Origin: Cryptosporangium minutisporangium
GTDB lineage: Bacteria; Actinomycetota; Actinomycetes; Mycobacteriales; Cryptosporangiaceae
Length of the DNA: 64,000 bases
Assembly: GCF_039536245.1 (NCBI RefSeq)
Contig: NZ_BAAAYN010000029.1
Span: 1 to 64,000 of the forward strand
Direction of reading: 5' to 3'
Of the stretch, positions 42,039 to 50,027 are shown piece after piece (the stretch's first letter is position 1; each line of letters starts with the position of its first letter). The position numbers were made by a program, and so were the translations under genes. Below the pieces are notes generated by a model, which was not told the DNA's origin, did not search any database, and was given only the letters and a program-made list of their open reading frames with translations.

Positions 42039-43304
42039 TCAGGAGGTGGGCACCGCCTGCTTCTCGGCGAAGAGCCGCGCCCACTCGGCGCGGGACCGGA
42101 TCGAGGTGTCGACGTCGGTCGCCTTGGCGCGCAGGGCGCCGACCGTCGCCTGCTCCCGGGGGATCTTCGTGAACGGGTCCCAGTTGAAGAACCGGGCCGA
42201 GTTCTCCCAGGTGATCTTGTTGATGTCGGAGTCGCTCGCCCCCGCGGCCACCAGCTCGGCGTGCACCTTCTCGGGTGCGTCCGGCCAGAAGCAGTCGGAG
42301 TGCGGGTAGTCGCACTCCCAGGCGATCGTGTCGATGCCGATCTCGTGGCGCAGCTTCAGCGCCGTCGGGTCGGTGACGTAGCACGCCAGCGAGTGCTCGC
42401 GGAACACCTCGCTGGGCAGCTTGCCGCCGAAGTCACGGCGCAGCCAGCGCTGGTTCGTGTAGTGCCGGTCCGAACGGTCCAGGTAGAACGGGATCCAGCC
42501 GATGCCACCCTCGGAGAACGCGAACTTCAAGTCCGGGTAGGTGCGCATCGCCGGGCCCCACAGCAGGTCCTGGGCGCAGAGCGAGGAGATCTGCGGGGCC
42601 AGCACCATCAGGTTGTCGATCGGCGCGTCCTTCGCCAGGTCCAGCGCGGCGAAACCGGTGCCGATGTGGCAGCACATCACCAGGTTGTTGTCGGACAGCG
42701 CCTGGAAGACCGGACCCCAGTAGTCGAGGTCGTGGTAGCTGGGCAGTCCCTCGAGGTGCGGCAGTTCGGGCATCGTGATCGCCCGGACGCCCTTCTTGGC
42801 GACCCGCTCGATCTCCTTGATCATCGCCTCGGGGTTCCACGTCGGCATCAGCGCGAGCGGGATGAAGCGGTCGGGGTAGGCGGCGGCCCACTCGTCGATG
42901 TGCCAGTCGTTGTAGGCCGACACCATCACGAGCGTGATGTCGTCCTTCAGCTGGTTCAGGTGGCGCGCGCTGAACCCGGCGAAGGTCGGAAAGCACATCG
43001 ACGCGAGGATGCCGTTGCGGTCCATGTCGCGGACGCGCTCGTGGACGTCGTACACGCCCGGTCGCATCTCGGCGAAGATCGCGGGGTCGAGACCCCACTC
43101 CTCCGGCGGCCAGGAGACGACCGCGTTGAGGCCGACGACGCCGGTCTGCTTGCCGCGGTACATCCACTGGTCGATGCCGCGGTCGTCGGTGATGACGTGG
43201 GGCGCGTACTCGGCCCACTTGGCCGGGACGTGGCGGGCGAACATTTCCGGCGGTTCGACGACGTGGTCGTCGATGCTCACCAGCACCATATCGTCGATGT
43301 TCAT
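42039..43304 (-). CDS. amidohydrolase-2 family metal-dependent hydrolase/decarboxylase
   Basis: This is a 421-residue TIM barrel of the ACMSD type. MVLVSIDDHVVEPPEMF supplies the D-x-H metal ligands. CHIGTGF and FSEGGIGWIPFYLDR come mid-barrel, and IAWECDYPHSDCFWP carries the last ligand Asp. Relatives decarboxylate or hydrolyse aromatic ring-cleavage products. It is divergent from an AraC regulator (43395) with a palindrome between. The ATG at 43304 follows AGGAGCC; the long upstream frame lacks homology. Confidence 0.88.
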   Translation of the reverse strand: MNIDDMVLVSIDDHVVEPPEMFARHVPAKWAEYAPHVITDDRGIDQWMYRGKQTGVVGLNAVVSWPPEEWGLDPAIFAEMRPGVYDVHERVRDMDRNGILASMCFPTFAGFSARHLNQLKDDITLVMVSAYNDWHIDEWAAAYPDRFIPLALMPTWNPEAMIKEIERVAKKGVRAITMPELPHLEGLPSYHDLDYWGPVFQALSDNNLVMCCHIGTGFAALDLAKDAPIDNLMVLAPQISSLCAQDLLWGPAMRTYPDLKFAFSEGGIGWIPFYLDRSDRHYTNQRWLRRDFGGKLPSEVFREHSLACYVTDPTALKLRHEIGIDTIAWECDYPHSDCFWPDAPEKVHAELVAAGASDSDINKITWENSARFFNWDPFTKIPREQATVGALRAKATDVDTSIRSRAEWARLFAEKQAVPTS

Positions 43305-43369
43305 GCGGCTCCTCGTTGAGTGCAGGGGATCCGCCGTCCGCTCCGGGGACTCAGCGGGGTGAAGGGGGG

Positions 43370-43395
43370 TCACTTCTTTGTACGCTGAGAAGTGA
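43370..43395. promoter_or_regulatory. inverted repeat overlapping the AraC gene start
   Basis: TCACTTCT and AGAAGTGA are perfect 8-base arms separated by 10 bases. The right arm ends on the A of the ATG at 43395, so a bound protein would block the regulator gene and could affect the divergent amidohydrolase. AraC sites are usually direct repeats, so the binder is uncertain. Confidence 0.5.
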
Positions 43396-44225
43396 TGAGC
43401 ATCGGTGCACGGTCGGTCAACAATCCTGCAGAAGCGGCCACGGTCCCCCTGATCGACATCCGTCAGGGCGGCGGCGCCCTTGCGGGCAGCTACCTGTACG
43501 AAGGCGACCACCTGGTCACCGGCTGGCACCACCACGACATGCACCAGATCGAGTACGCGGTCGGCGGGGTGGTCGAGGTGGAGACCGCCGACGCCCACTA
43601 CCTGCTGCCGCCGCACCAGTTCGCCTGGATCCCGGCCGGGCTCGCCCATCGCGCCACGATGAGCGCCGACCTGCGGACGGTGTCGGTGATGTTCGGTCCG
43701 GAGCTGATCGCGCGGCCCGGCGACCGGGTTCGCATCCTGGCGGCGTCGGCGCTGATCCGGGAGATGATCGTCTACTCGCTCCGGTGGCCGATCGACCGCG
43801 CGGGCGGCGATCGGGTGGCCGACGACTACTTCCGGGCGCTGGGGCACGTCGTCTCCGACGCGCTGGACCACGAGGCGCCGCTGAGCCTGCCCAACTCGTC
43901 CGACCCGATCGTGGCCGCGGCGATGGAGTACACCAGGGAGCACCTGGACGAGGTCACGATCGACCGGGTGTGCCGCGCGACCGCGGTGTCCGAGCGGACG
44001 CTGCGGCGGCAGTTCTCGGCCACGGTCGGGATGTCCTGGCGGGCCTATCTGCTGCGGGCCCGCCTGCTGCGGGCGATGGCGCTCCTCGCGACGCCCGACC
44101 GGTCGGTGGGCGAGGTGGCGGCGGCCGTGGGATTCGCCGACGTCAGCGCGTTCGCCCGGGCGTTCGGCCAGCAGTGCGGGGAGACGCCGTCCGCCTATCG
44201 GAATCGCGTCCGCGCTCTACCCTGA
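43395..44225 (+). CDS. AraC family transcriptional regulator
   Basis: This protein has 276 residues. The N-terminal cupin has GWHHHDMHQIEYAVGGVVEVE with a histidine-rich metal-like site, then YLLPPHQFAWIPAGLAHRATMS. The C-terminal HTH pair begins TIDRVCRATAVSERTLRRQFSATVGMSWRAYLLRARLLRAM and continues SVGEVAAAVGFADVSAFARAFGQQCGETP. It is divergent from the amidohydrolase and is its likely regulator. A GTG at 43392 is an alternative start. Confidence 0.92.
   Translation: MSIGARSVNNPAEAATVPLIDIRQGGGALAGSYLYEGDHLVTGWHHHDMHQIEYAVGGVVEVETADAHYLLPPHQFAWIPAGLAHRATMSADLRTVSVMFGPELIARPGDRVRILAASALIREMIVYSLRWPIDRAGGDRVADDYFRALGHVVSDALDHEAPLSLPNSSDPIVAAAMEYTREHLDEVTIDRVCRATAVSERTLRRQFSATVGMSWRAYLLRARLLRAMALLATPDRSVGEVAAAVGFADVSAFARAFGQQCGETPSAYRNRVRALP
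44218..44223 (+). promoter_or_regulatory. candidate -10 box for the methyltransferase gene
   Basis: TACCCT ends 6 bases before the ATG at 44230 and lies within the last codons of the AraC gene. Confidence 0.35.
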
Positions 44226-44229
44226 GCGC

Positions 44230-44658
44230 ATGTCGTTGTCGCCCCGTCTCGCTGCGATCGTGCGAGCACTGCCACTACGTCCGGACTCGCGGGTGCTGGA
44301 GATCGGGTGCGGTCCCGGTGCGGCGGCGAGGGCGGTCGCGGCGATGCTCACCACCGGCCACATCCTCGGCATCGACCGCTCGGCTCGGGCGATCACCCAG
44401 GGGGAGACCGCCGCCGCGGCCGAGATCGCGTCCGGCCGGATGAGCCTCCGCGCGGTCGCCGCCGAGGACTTCGTGCTGCGCGCCGGCGAGCAGCCGTTCG
44501 ACCTGGTGTTCGCGGTCCGGGTCGGCGCGCTCGACGGGCGTCATCCGCAGCTCGGTGAACGTGTGCTGCAGCAGATCGCGCTGGCGACGACGCCCGATGC
44601 GCGGCTGTTCGTCGACGGCGGTGACCCGCTGCGGGAGGTCCCGATACCGCGGCCGTGA
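44230..44658 (+). CDS. small class I SAM-dependent methyltransferase
   Basis: This is a 142-residue minimal methyltransferase. Motif I is RVLEIGCGPGAAARAVA and the strand-2 acidic residue is in ILGIDRSARAI. AAEDFVLRAGEQPFDLVFAVRVGAL covers motifs III and IV. The later strands are shortened, so it may need a partner or be specialised. The substrate is unknown. It starts 4 bases after the AraC stop. Confidence 0.8.
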   Translation: MSLSPRLAAIVRALPLRPDSRVLEIGCGPGAAARAVAAMLTTGHILGIDRSARAITQGETAAAAEIASGRMSLRAVAAEDFVLRAGEQPFDLVFAVRVGALDGRHPQLGERVLQQIALATTPDARLFVDGGDPLREVPIPRP

Positions 44659-44745
44659 ATTCACAGCGTTCTCCGGGCTACCGCACGGTTCGCTGTCAGG
44701 TTTCCCAGCGATCGTGGGCTGGTCGTTGATCGATCGGAGGAACTG

Positions 44746-45630
44746 ATGCAGCACGGTCAGCCCGGCAAGGGCGTCGCGACCTACCAGGGGCGTCCGCTAC
44801 CCCGACCGGACGAGGAGGTCGTCGACCAGGGCCTCGGCTTCGACCTGGGCACGATGGGCCGACGCCGGGCGCTGAGGATGCTGGGGCTCGGCGCCACCGC
44901 GCTCGGCTTGGCGGCCTGCAGTCCCGAGACGTCCGCGTCGACGTCGGCGTCGGCGTCGGCGACTTCGGCCTCGGCGTCATCGGGGGAGATCCCGGAGGAG
45001 ACGGCCGGCCCGTACCCGGGTGACGGGTCGAACGGCCCGGACGTGCTGCAGCAGAGCGGCGTCGTCCGCAGCGACATCCGGACCAGCTTCGGCGACGCGA
45101 GCGGCACGGCCGAGGGCGTGACGATGACGCTGGAGTTGACGATCACGGACCTGGCCAACGGCGGCAAGCCGTTCGCCGGCACCGCGGTCTACGTCTGGCA
45201 GTGCGACCGGGAGGAGCGTTACTCGCTCTACTCCGACGGCGCCACCGACCAGAACTACCTGCGGGGCGTCCAGATCGCCGACGCCTCCGGCGTGGTGCGG
45301 TTCACCAGCATCTTCCCCGCCTGTTACCGCGGACGGTGGCCGCACGTCCACTTCGAGGTCTACCCCGACCAGGCCTCGATCGCCGACGCCGGCAACACGA
45401 TCGCGACGTCCCAGGTCGCGCTGCCGAAGGACGCCTGCGACAAGGTCTACGCGACGGCCGGCTACGAGTCGTCGGTGGCGAACCTCGCCCAGATCAGCCT
45501 GCAGAGCGACAACATCTTCGGTGACGACGCCGGCGCGTCCCAGCTGGGCACCGTGACCGGCGACGTTACCAGCGGGTACACGGTGAGGCTGGCGGTCGGC
45601 GTGGACACCAGGACCGCCCCGGCCCGCTGA
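44746..45630 (+). CDS. exported intradiol-dioxygenase-like lipoprotein
   Basis: This protein has 294 residues. A Tat-like signal (GRRRALRMLGLGATAL) ends in the lipobox LGLAACSP, so it is probably exported folded and anchored. A linker of about 20 residues is made almost only of Ala, Ser and Thr. The dioxygenase fold follows: TAVYVWQCDREERYSLYS and CYRGRWPHVHFEVYPD provide the Tyr and His-x-His ligands for Fe(III). Related extracellular proteins cleave catechols or bind aromatic compounds. It ends at a perfect terminator. Confidence 0.85.
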   Translation: MQHGQPGKGVATYQGRPLPRPDEEVVDQGLGFDLGTMGRRRALRMLGLGATALGLAACSPETSASTSASASATSASASSGEIPEETAGPYPGDGSNGPDVLQQSGVVRSDIRTSFGDASGTAEGVTMTLELTITDLANGGKPFAGTAVYVWQCDREERYSLYSDGATDQNYLRGVQIADASGVVRFTSIFPACYRGRWPHVHFEVYPDQASIADAGNTIATSQVALPKDACDKVYATAGYESSVANLAQISLQSDNIFGDDAGASQLGTVTGDVTSGYTVRLAVGVDTRTAPAR

Positions 45631-45639
45631 GTGGCGTGT

Positions 45640-45675
45640 GTGCATTTACCCCACCGTGGGGTGGGGTAAATGCAC
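45640..45675. terminator. perfect 16-bp hairpin between convergent genes
   Basis: GTGCATTTACCCCACC pairs with its full complement around a GTGG loop, between the stops at 45630 and 45682. The stem carries AAAT/ATTT near its base and could end transcription in both directions. Confidence 0.85.
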
Positions 45676-45681
45676 CCGAGC

Positions 45682-46890
45682 TCAGCAGTTGTTCGGTGCC
45701 GGCCTCCCGGCGAAACGGTCGGTCAGGAACTTCAGGACGTCGGGGGCCGAGGCCACCAGCGTCGTGACGTGCTCTCCGACGAACGTGGCCCACCGGACCT
45801 TCACCCCGGCGGCGCAGTACTGCCGGCGCAGTGTCTGGGCCTGGGAGAGCGGGATGATCTCGTCGTGGGTGCCGTGGAACAGGTAGACCGGCGCCTTCGG
45901 CGGTGCGGACCCGAGCTCGTTCTCGGCCAGCCGGGCGCGCCACTGCGGCGTCGCGAGCGGATTGGTCGTCGTGTAGTCGGCGATGCGCTGGAAGGCGTAG
46001 CCGAACACCGCGTCGACGCAGGCGCCCTGCTGGGTCGCGTAGAGCTGCTTGCCCTTCTCGTTGAGGAAGGCGGGCAGGTTCAGCTCCGGGTAGGCGGCGT
46101 CCAGGCCCAGGGCGGCCAGCAGCGCGAACCCGAACCCGAGCGTGCCGTCCAGGCTGGTGGCGACGACGTCGAGGTCGGCCGGAGTTCCGCCCGCGGTGAT
46201 GCCGACGACGTTCAGCTCCGGCGCGTACGTCGGGGCCAGCTCACCGGCCCAGGCCGCGCCGCCCCCACCCTGCGAGTATCCGGCGAACCCGACCGGCCCA
46301 CCGGCGCGCAACCCGGTGGCCGGGAGGCGGGTGGCCGCCCGGACGACGTCGATGACACCGTGCCCCTCGGAGCGGCCGACGATGTACGGGTGCGTCCCCG
46401 GGGTGCCGAGCCCTTCGTAGTCGGTGATCGCCACCGCCCAGCCGCGCCGCAGCATCGCGTCGATGAAGAGCGGTTTCTCGTAGTCGGGCTGGAACTTCGA
46501 CGGCGCGCAACTGTCGCCGATGCCGCGGGTCCCACTCGCGACCGACACGATCGGCCGGGTGCCGGGCCCTCGCCAGGCCAGCTTCGGGACCAGCACCCGG
46601 CCGGACACCGCGATCGGGGTGCCGAGCGCGGACCGGGACCCGTAGAGGACGAGGTAGCCCTTGTTGATCAGGTCGTCGGGCAGCTGCCGCCACCAGATCA
46701 CGTCGCCGTCGGCCCCGGCCGGCAGCGGGCTGGGCGGGGTGTAGAACGCGTCGCCGCTCGGGCCGGTGGGCGGTGGCGCCGCCGCGGCCGGGCTCGCGCG
46801 GAAGGCCGGCGCGACCAGCGTCGCGAGGACCAGCGCCACGGTGGCCACCAGAGTCCCGGCGCCACGCCGGGTCCGGAAGATGCTCGTCAT
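45682..46890 (-). CDS. secretory lipase
   Basis: This protein has 402 residues. A signal peptide with a basic start (FRTRRGAGTLVATVALVLATLVAPAF) ends near residue 38. The lipase domain (LIP, PF03583-like) has the nucleophile in GYSQGGGGAAWAG, the aspartate in HGTHDEIIP and the histidine in VGEHVTTL. The cysteine pairs suit an extracellular enzyme. It hydrolyses triglycerides or other esters. The ATG at 46890 has GAGGAG upstream. It is divergent from a hydrolase gene at 47045 with a TetR-like palindrome between. Confidence 0.88.
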   Translation of the reverse strand: MTSIFRTRRGAGTLVATVALVLATLVAPAFRASPAAAAPPPTGPSGDAFYTPPSPLPAGADGDVIWWRQLPDDLINKGYLVLYGSRSALGTPIAVSGRVLVPKLAWRGPGTRPIVSVASGTRGIGDSCAPSKFQPDYEKPLFIDAMLRRGWAVAITDYEGLGTPGTHPYIVGRSEGHGVIDVVRAATRLPATGLRAGGPVGFAGYSQGGGGAAWAGELAPTYAPELNVVGITAGGTPADLDVVATSLDGTLGFGFALLAALGLDAAYPELNLPAFLNEKGKQLYATQQGACVDAVFGYAFQRIADYTTTNPLATPQWRARLAENELGSAPPKAPVYLFHGTHDEIIPLSQAQTLRRQYCAAGVKVRWATFVGEHVTTLVASAPDVLKFLTDRFAGRPAPNNC

Positions 46891-47001
46891 GGAACTCCTC
46901 GTCGAGTCCGTGGGGTCCGCCGTCGTGGGGGTCGCTCCGGCCGGGGTACCGGCCCACACGCTAGGGAGGGCAACCGAGAGAAAGAACCCGTTGCAGGTCT
47001 C

Positions 47002-47017
47002 GTTACTGGCGAGTAAC
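47002..47017. promoter_or_regulatory. TetR-like palindrome between lipase and hydrolase genes
   Basis: GTTACT GGCG AGTAAC is a perfect 6-base-arm inverted repeat. It is 112 bases from the lipase start and 28 bases before the GTG at 47045. No regulator gene lies next to it, so the binder must be encoded elsewhere. Confidence 0.55.
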
Positions 47018-47044
47018 CTGACGGCCCTCCCGGTACGGTCAGGC

Positions 47045-48553
47045 GTGCTGATCACCCGCGCGTTACGGGTCCGGGCCGCGGTTGCGGTCGCGGTGGTGGC
47101 GGCCCTGCTGGCGGCTGCGGGCGTCTGGCTGCTGGCCTCGGCCGGGGGCCCCACGACGCGCCACCACGTGGTCGTCGACGGTGTTCCGCTGGACGTCGTC
47201 CGGCCGGCCGCAGCCACGGGACGGCGTCCGGGGGTGGTCGTCGCGCACGGATTCGCCGGGTCGGCGCGGTTGATGGCCCCTCTCGGCGACACGCTCGCGG
47301 CACGCGGTTACGTCGTCGTGCTGCTGGACTTCACCGGGCACGGCGCTCACCGGAGCGCGCTCCCGTCCGGCGACGACGGCGTCGCAGCCCGGCGTTCCGA
47401 TCTGGACACCGCGCTGGCCCACCTGCGCGGGTTGCCGAACGTCGACCCCACGCGGGTGGCGCTGGTCGGGCACTCGATGGGCGCGGGCGCCGTCACCCGG
47501 TACGCGGCGGAGCACCCGGAGATCACCGACACGGTCGCGATCTCGCTGCCGGACGCGTCCGAGGCGACGCCGGACCGGCCCGCGCGGCTACTGCTGCTCG
47601 TCGGTGGTCTGGAGTTCACCGGGTTCCGGGACGCGGCGAAGGAGGCGGCCGAGGGCGGAGCGGTGCGCGAGGCCGTGGTCGTGCCCGGCGTCGAGCACAT
47701 CTCGATCCTGTACGCGCCGCGCACCCACCGGGAGATCGTCGACCGGCTGGACGAGAGCCTCGGCGGGCCGTTCACCGACGACGCGGCACCGTCGCCGCTG
47801 CGCCGGGCCGGTGGCGCGGGGCTGCTCCTGATCGCGCTGCTGATCGGGCTCTACCCGGTGGCGCGGCTGCTGTTCGGTCCGGCCGTGTCCGGGTGGCCGT
47901 CGTTCGCGGTGCCACGGTTCGGCCGGGTGCTGGCGGTGACGGCCGTCGCCGCGGTCGTTGCCGCGCTGGTGGCACCGTTCCTGCCGACGACGCGCCTGCC
48001 GCTCGCGGTCGGCGGGTTCGTCGTCGGGTTCACGGGCGTGGCCGCCGGGGTGATGCTCGTGGGCGCCCGAGTACGGCGGGTCGACCGCTCGTCGCGGTTG
48101 CCGGCTGGCGTTCCTTCGGAGCGCAGCGGGACCCTCCGATGGGCGCTCGCGGGCCTCGTCCTCGTTCTGTACGCGGCGGTCGCGATCGGGGTGCCGCTGC
48201 ACCTGGGTGTCACCTACGCGATCCCGGGTGGGGCGCGGTGGTGGCTGCTGGCGTTCGTCTGGGCGGGATTCGGCGTGCTCGCGTACGCAGCGGAGCGCCT
48301 CACCGGCGGCAACAGCGTCGGCGTGCTGGCCACCTCGGCGGTGGTGACGGTCGCACTGACGGCAGCGGCGCTGGTCGGGCTCGCGCCCGGGTTCGTGCTG
48401 CTCGTGGTGCCGTTGCTGGCGGTCCTGCTGGTCTGGCAGGTGATCTGGAGCGCGATGCTGCACCGCTTCGCCGCGCCCTACTGGCTGATCACGCTCGTCG
48501 GATCGATGGTCGTGGCGTGGCCGGTCGCGACCGCGCTGCCGGTCGTCGGCTGA
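47045..48553 (+). CDS. alpha/beta hydrolase with C-terminal membrane domain
   Basis: This protein has 502 residues from the GTG at 47045. One helix at about 10-32 anchors the protein. A hydrolase domain (about 40-250) has VVVAHGFAGSARLM and the nucleophile in VALVGHSMGAGAVTR, with a likely His in GVEHISIL. About eight membrane helices follow from residue 260 to the end (GGAGLLLIALLIGLYPVARLLF onward). The hydrolase faces outside if the first helix is a signal anchor. TACGGT 5 bases before the start suggests a leaderless mRNA. It may act with the divergent lipase. Confidence 0.8.
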   Translation: MLITRALRVRAAVAVAVVAALLAAAGVWLLASAGGPTTRHHVVVDGVPLDVVRPAAATGRRPGVVVAHGFAGSARLMAPLGDTLAARGYVVVLLDFTGHGAHRSALPSGDDGVAARRSDLDTALAHLRGLPNVDPTRVALVGHSMGAGAVTRYAAEHPEITDTVAISLPDASEATPDRPARLLLLVGGLEFTGFRDAAKEAAEGGAVREAVVVPGVEHISILYAPRTHREIVDRLDESLGGPFTDDAAPSPLRRAGGAGLLLIALLIGLYPVARLLFGPAVSGWPSFAVPRFGRVLAVTAVAAVVAALVAPFLPTTRLPLAVGGFVVGFTGVAAGVMLVGARVRRVDRSSRLPAGVPSERSGTLRWALAGLVLVLYAAVAIGVPLHLGVTYAIPGGARWWLLAFVWAGFGVLAYAAERLTGGNSVGVLATSAVVTVALTAAALVGLAPGFVLLVVPLLAVLLVWQVIWSAMLHRFAAPYWLITLVGSMVVAWPVATALPVVG

Positions 48554-48592
48554 GGACGGCCCGGGCACTCGGACCGGGGCCGCTGGTGCCGC

Positions 48593-49513
48593 TCAGGCCC
48601 AGGCATCCTCGCGGACGCGCACGGTCGGGAACCACAGTTGGACGCCGTCGGCGTCGGCCAACTCGCCCAGCACCCGCATCGTGACGTCGAGGTCGTCGCC
48701 GGCGTACGGCAGTGCGCGCAGCGGCTGGTCCAGCGGGCGGAAGAAGTCGTCCCAGTGGATGAGTACGACCCGCTCCGCGCCGACCTGCCGGACGGTCTCG
48801 TCCCAGTACTGCCGGATCTCCGCGTCCGGCCGCAGCCCCAGCTGCCCGACGCCCAGGTAGACGACCTCGGCCCGGTAGCCGCGCAGCGCGCCGGGGACGA
48901 AGCCCGCGCTGCCCTGGACCAGCAACCGCCGCCCGGACGGACGGTGCGTGACGAACGTCGACCAGGCTTCGCCGCAGCGGTACGCCGACGCCCGGGCGGG
49001 TGGGCGGAGCGGCGCGGCGATCTCACCCGGGTACCGGTCCGGCGGGCAGTGGTGCGACTCGACCAGCGTCACCGTGTACGGCCCGAACTCGAGCGGCTCG
49101 CCGGGGGTGGCGATCCGGACGGCGTCCTCGGCCAGCCCGGCGCCGCGGCCGACGTTCGCGGTCGACCGGCCGCCGACCAGCGTCGCCCCGGTGCGCTCGG
49201 CGACCACCGCGGAGTCGAGCACGTGGTCGAAGTGGGTGTGCACGGGCGCCACCGCGGCGAGCTGGGACACTCCGGCGGCGGCCAGCTCGCGGTCGATGCG
49301 GGCGACGTCCGGCGCGATCCGGCCGAGTCCGACCTTGAGCAGGCCGGGGCGGCTGAAGTAGCCGTCGGTCAGCATCGCCGTCGTTCCGTCGTCCACGAGC
49401 AGCGTCGCCACGCCGAGGAACGTCACGGTCAGCGGGCTGGCGTCGGTGGCGCGGGGGACCGCGAACCGATCGGACCAGGCGGACAGGTCCGGACGCCCCA
49501 GCTTGAGTCGCAC
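48593..49513 (-). CDS. MBL-fold metallo-hydrolase
   Basis: This protein has 306 residues. The metal motif is APVHTHFDHVLDSAVVAERT (HxHxDH with F inserted as H-T-H-F-D-H). VESHHCPPDRYPG and VLIHWDDFFRPL supply further ligands. YLGVGQLGLRPDAEIRQYWDE is typical of the UlaG-like branch. The substrate is unknown. It converges on the gene ending at 48553. Confidence 0.85.
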   Translation of the reverse strand: MRLKLGRPDLSAWSDRFAVPRATDASPLTVTFLGVATLLVDDGTTAMLTDGYFSRPGLLKVGLGRIAPDVARIDRELAAAGVSQLAAVAPVHTHFDHVLDSAVVAERTGATLVGGRSTANVGRGAGLAEDAVRIATPGEPLEFGPYTVTLVESHHCPPDRYPGEIAAPLRPPARASAYRCGEAWSTFVTHRPSGRRLLVQGSAGFVPGALRGYRAEVVYLGVGQLGLRPDAEIRQYWDETVRQVGAERVVLIHWDDFFRPLDQPLRALPYAGDDLDVTMRVLGELADADGVQLWFPTVRVREDAWA

Positions 49514-49562
49514 CCGGGCGACTATAGGGCGCCGCCGGGGCTATCCGCCCGCGAGCACCTGT

Positions 49563-49946
49563 CTAGGCGCCGAGATTCTTCGGGTTCGGTCCGTGCTGGT
49601 TGGCGGGGTGGCTGTTCTGCACGAAGAACACGAGGAGAATGATCCAGCCGATGATCGGAACGATGCCGATGAGCTGCCACCAGCCAGTGCGGCCGATGTC
49701 GTGCAGGCGTCGCGCGCCCACGGCGAGGCTCGGAACGACCAGGGCCAGTTGGAGGACGCCTTCGATGGGCCCCACGCCGCCGAACGATCCATCACTGAGA
49801 CCGAGGATCGCGTCCAGGACAGCGCCGACGGCACCGACGATCGCGGTGAACAGGACGAAAAACCAGAACTCCGACCGGCGCGCACGACCGCTGAAGGTTG
49901 CGTACTTTTGCAGGAGGCAGACTCTGACAGCGTTCGGGAACGACAT
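49563..49946 (-). CDS. DUF805 membrane protein
   Basis: This protein has 127 residues. The family signature is clear: YATFSGRARRSEFWFFVLF at the start, then VPSLAVGARRLHDIGRTGWWQL, and a final helix IVPIIGWIILLVFFV. Four membrane segments are expected. The function is unknown (YhaH-like). Confidence 0.9.
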   Translation of the reverse strand: MSFPNAVRVCLLQKYATFSGRARRSEFWFFVLFTAIVGAVGAVLDAILGLSDGSFGGVGPIEGVLQLALVVPSLAVGARRLHDIGRTGWWQLIGIVPIIGWIILLVFFVQNSHPANQHGPNPKNLGA

Positions 49947-50027
49947 GGAGTCTCCTCAGGGAATCGATAGCGTCTCCGCAGGTGGATGAATCGTAGAGCC
50001 CAGGCGGCGGCGCGGCGGACACCGGTG

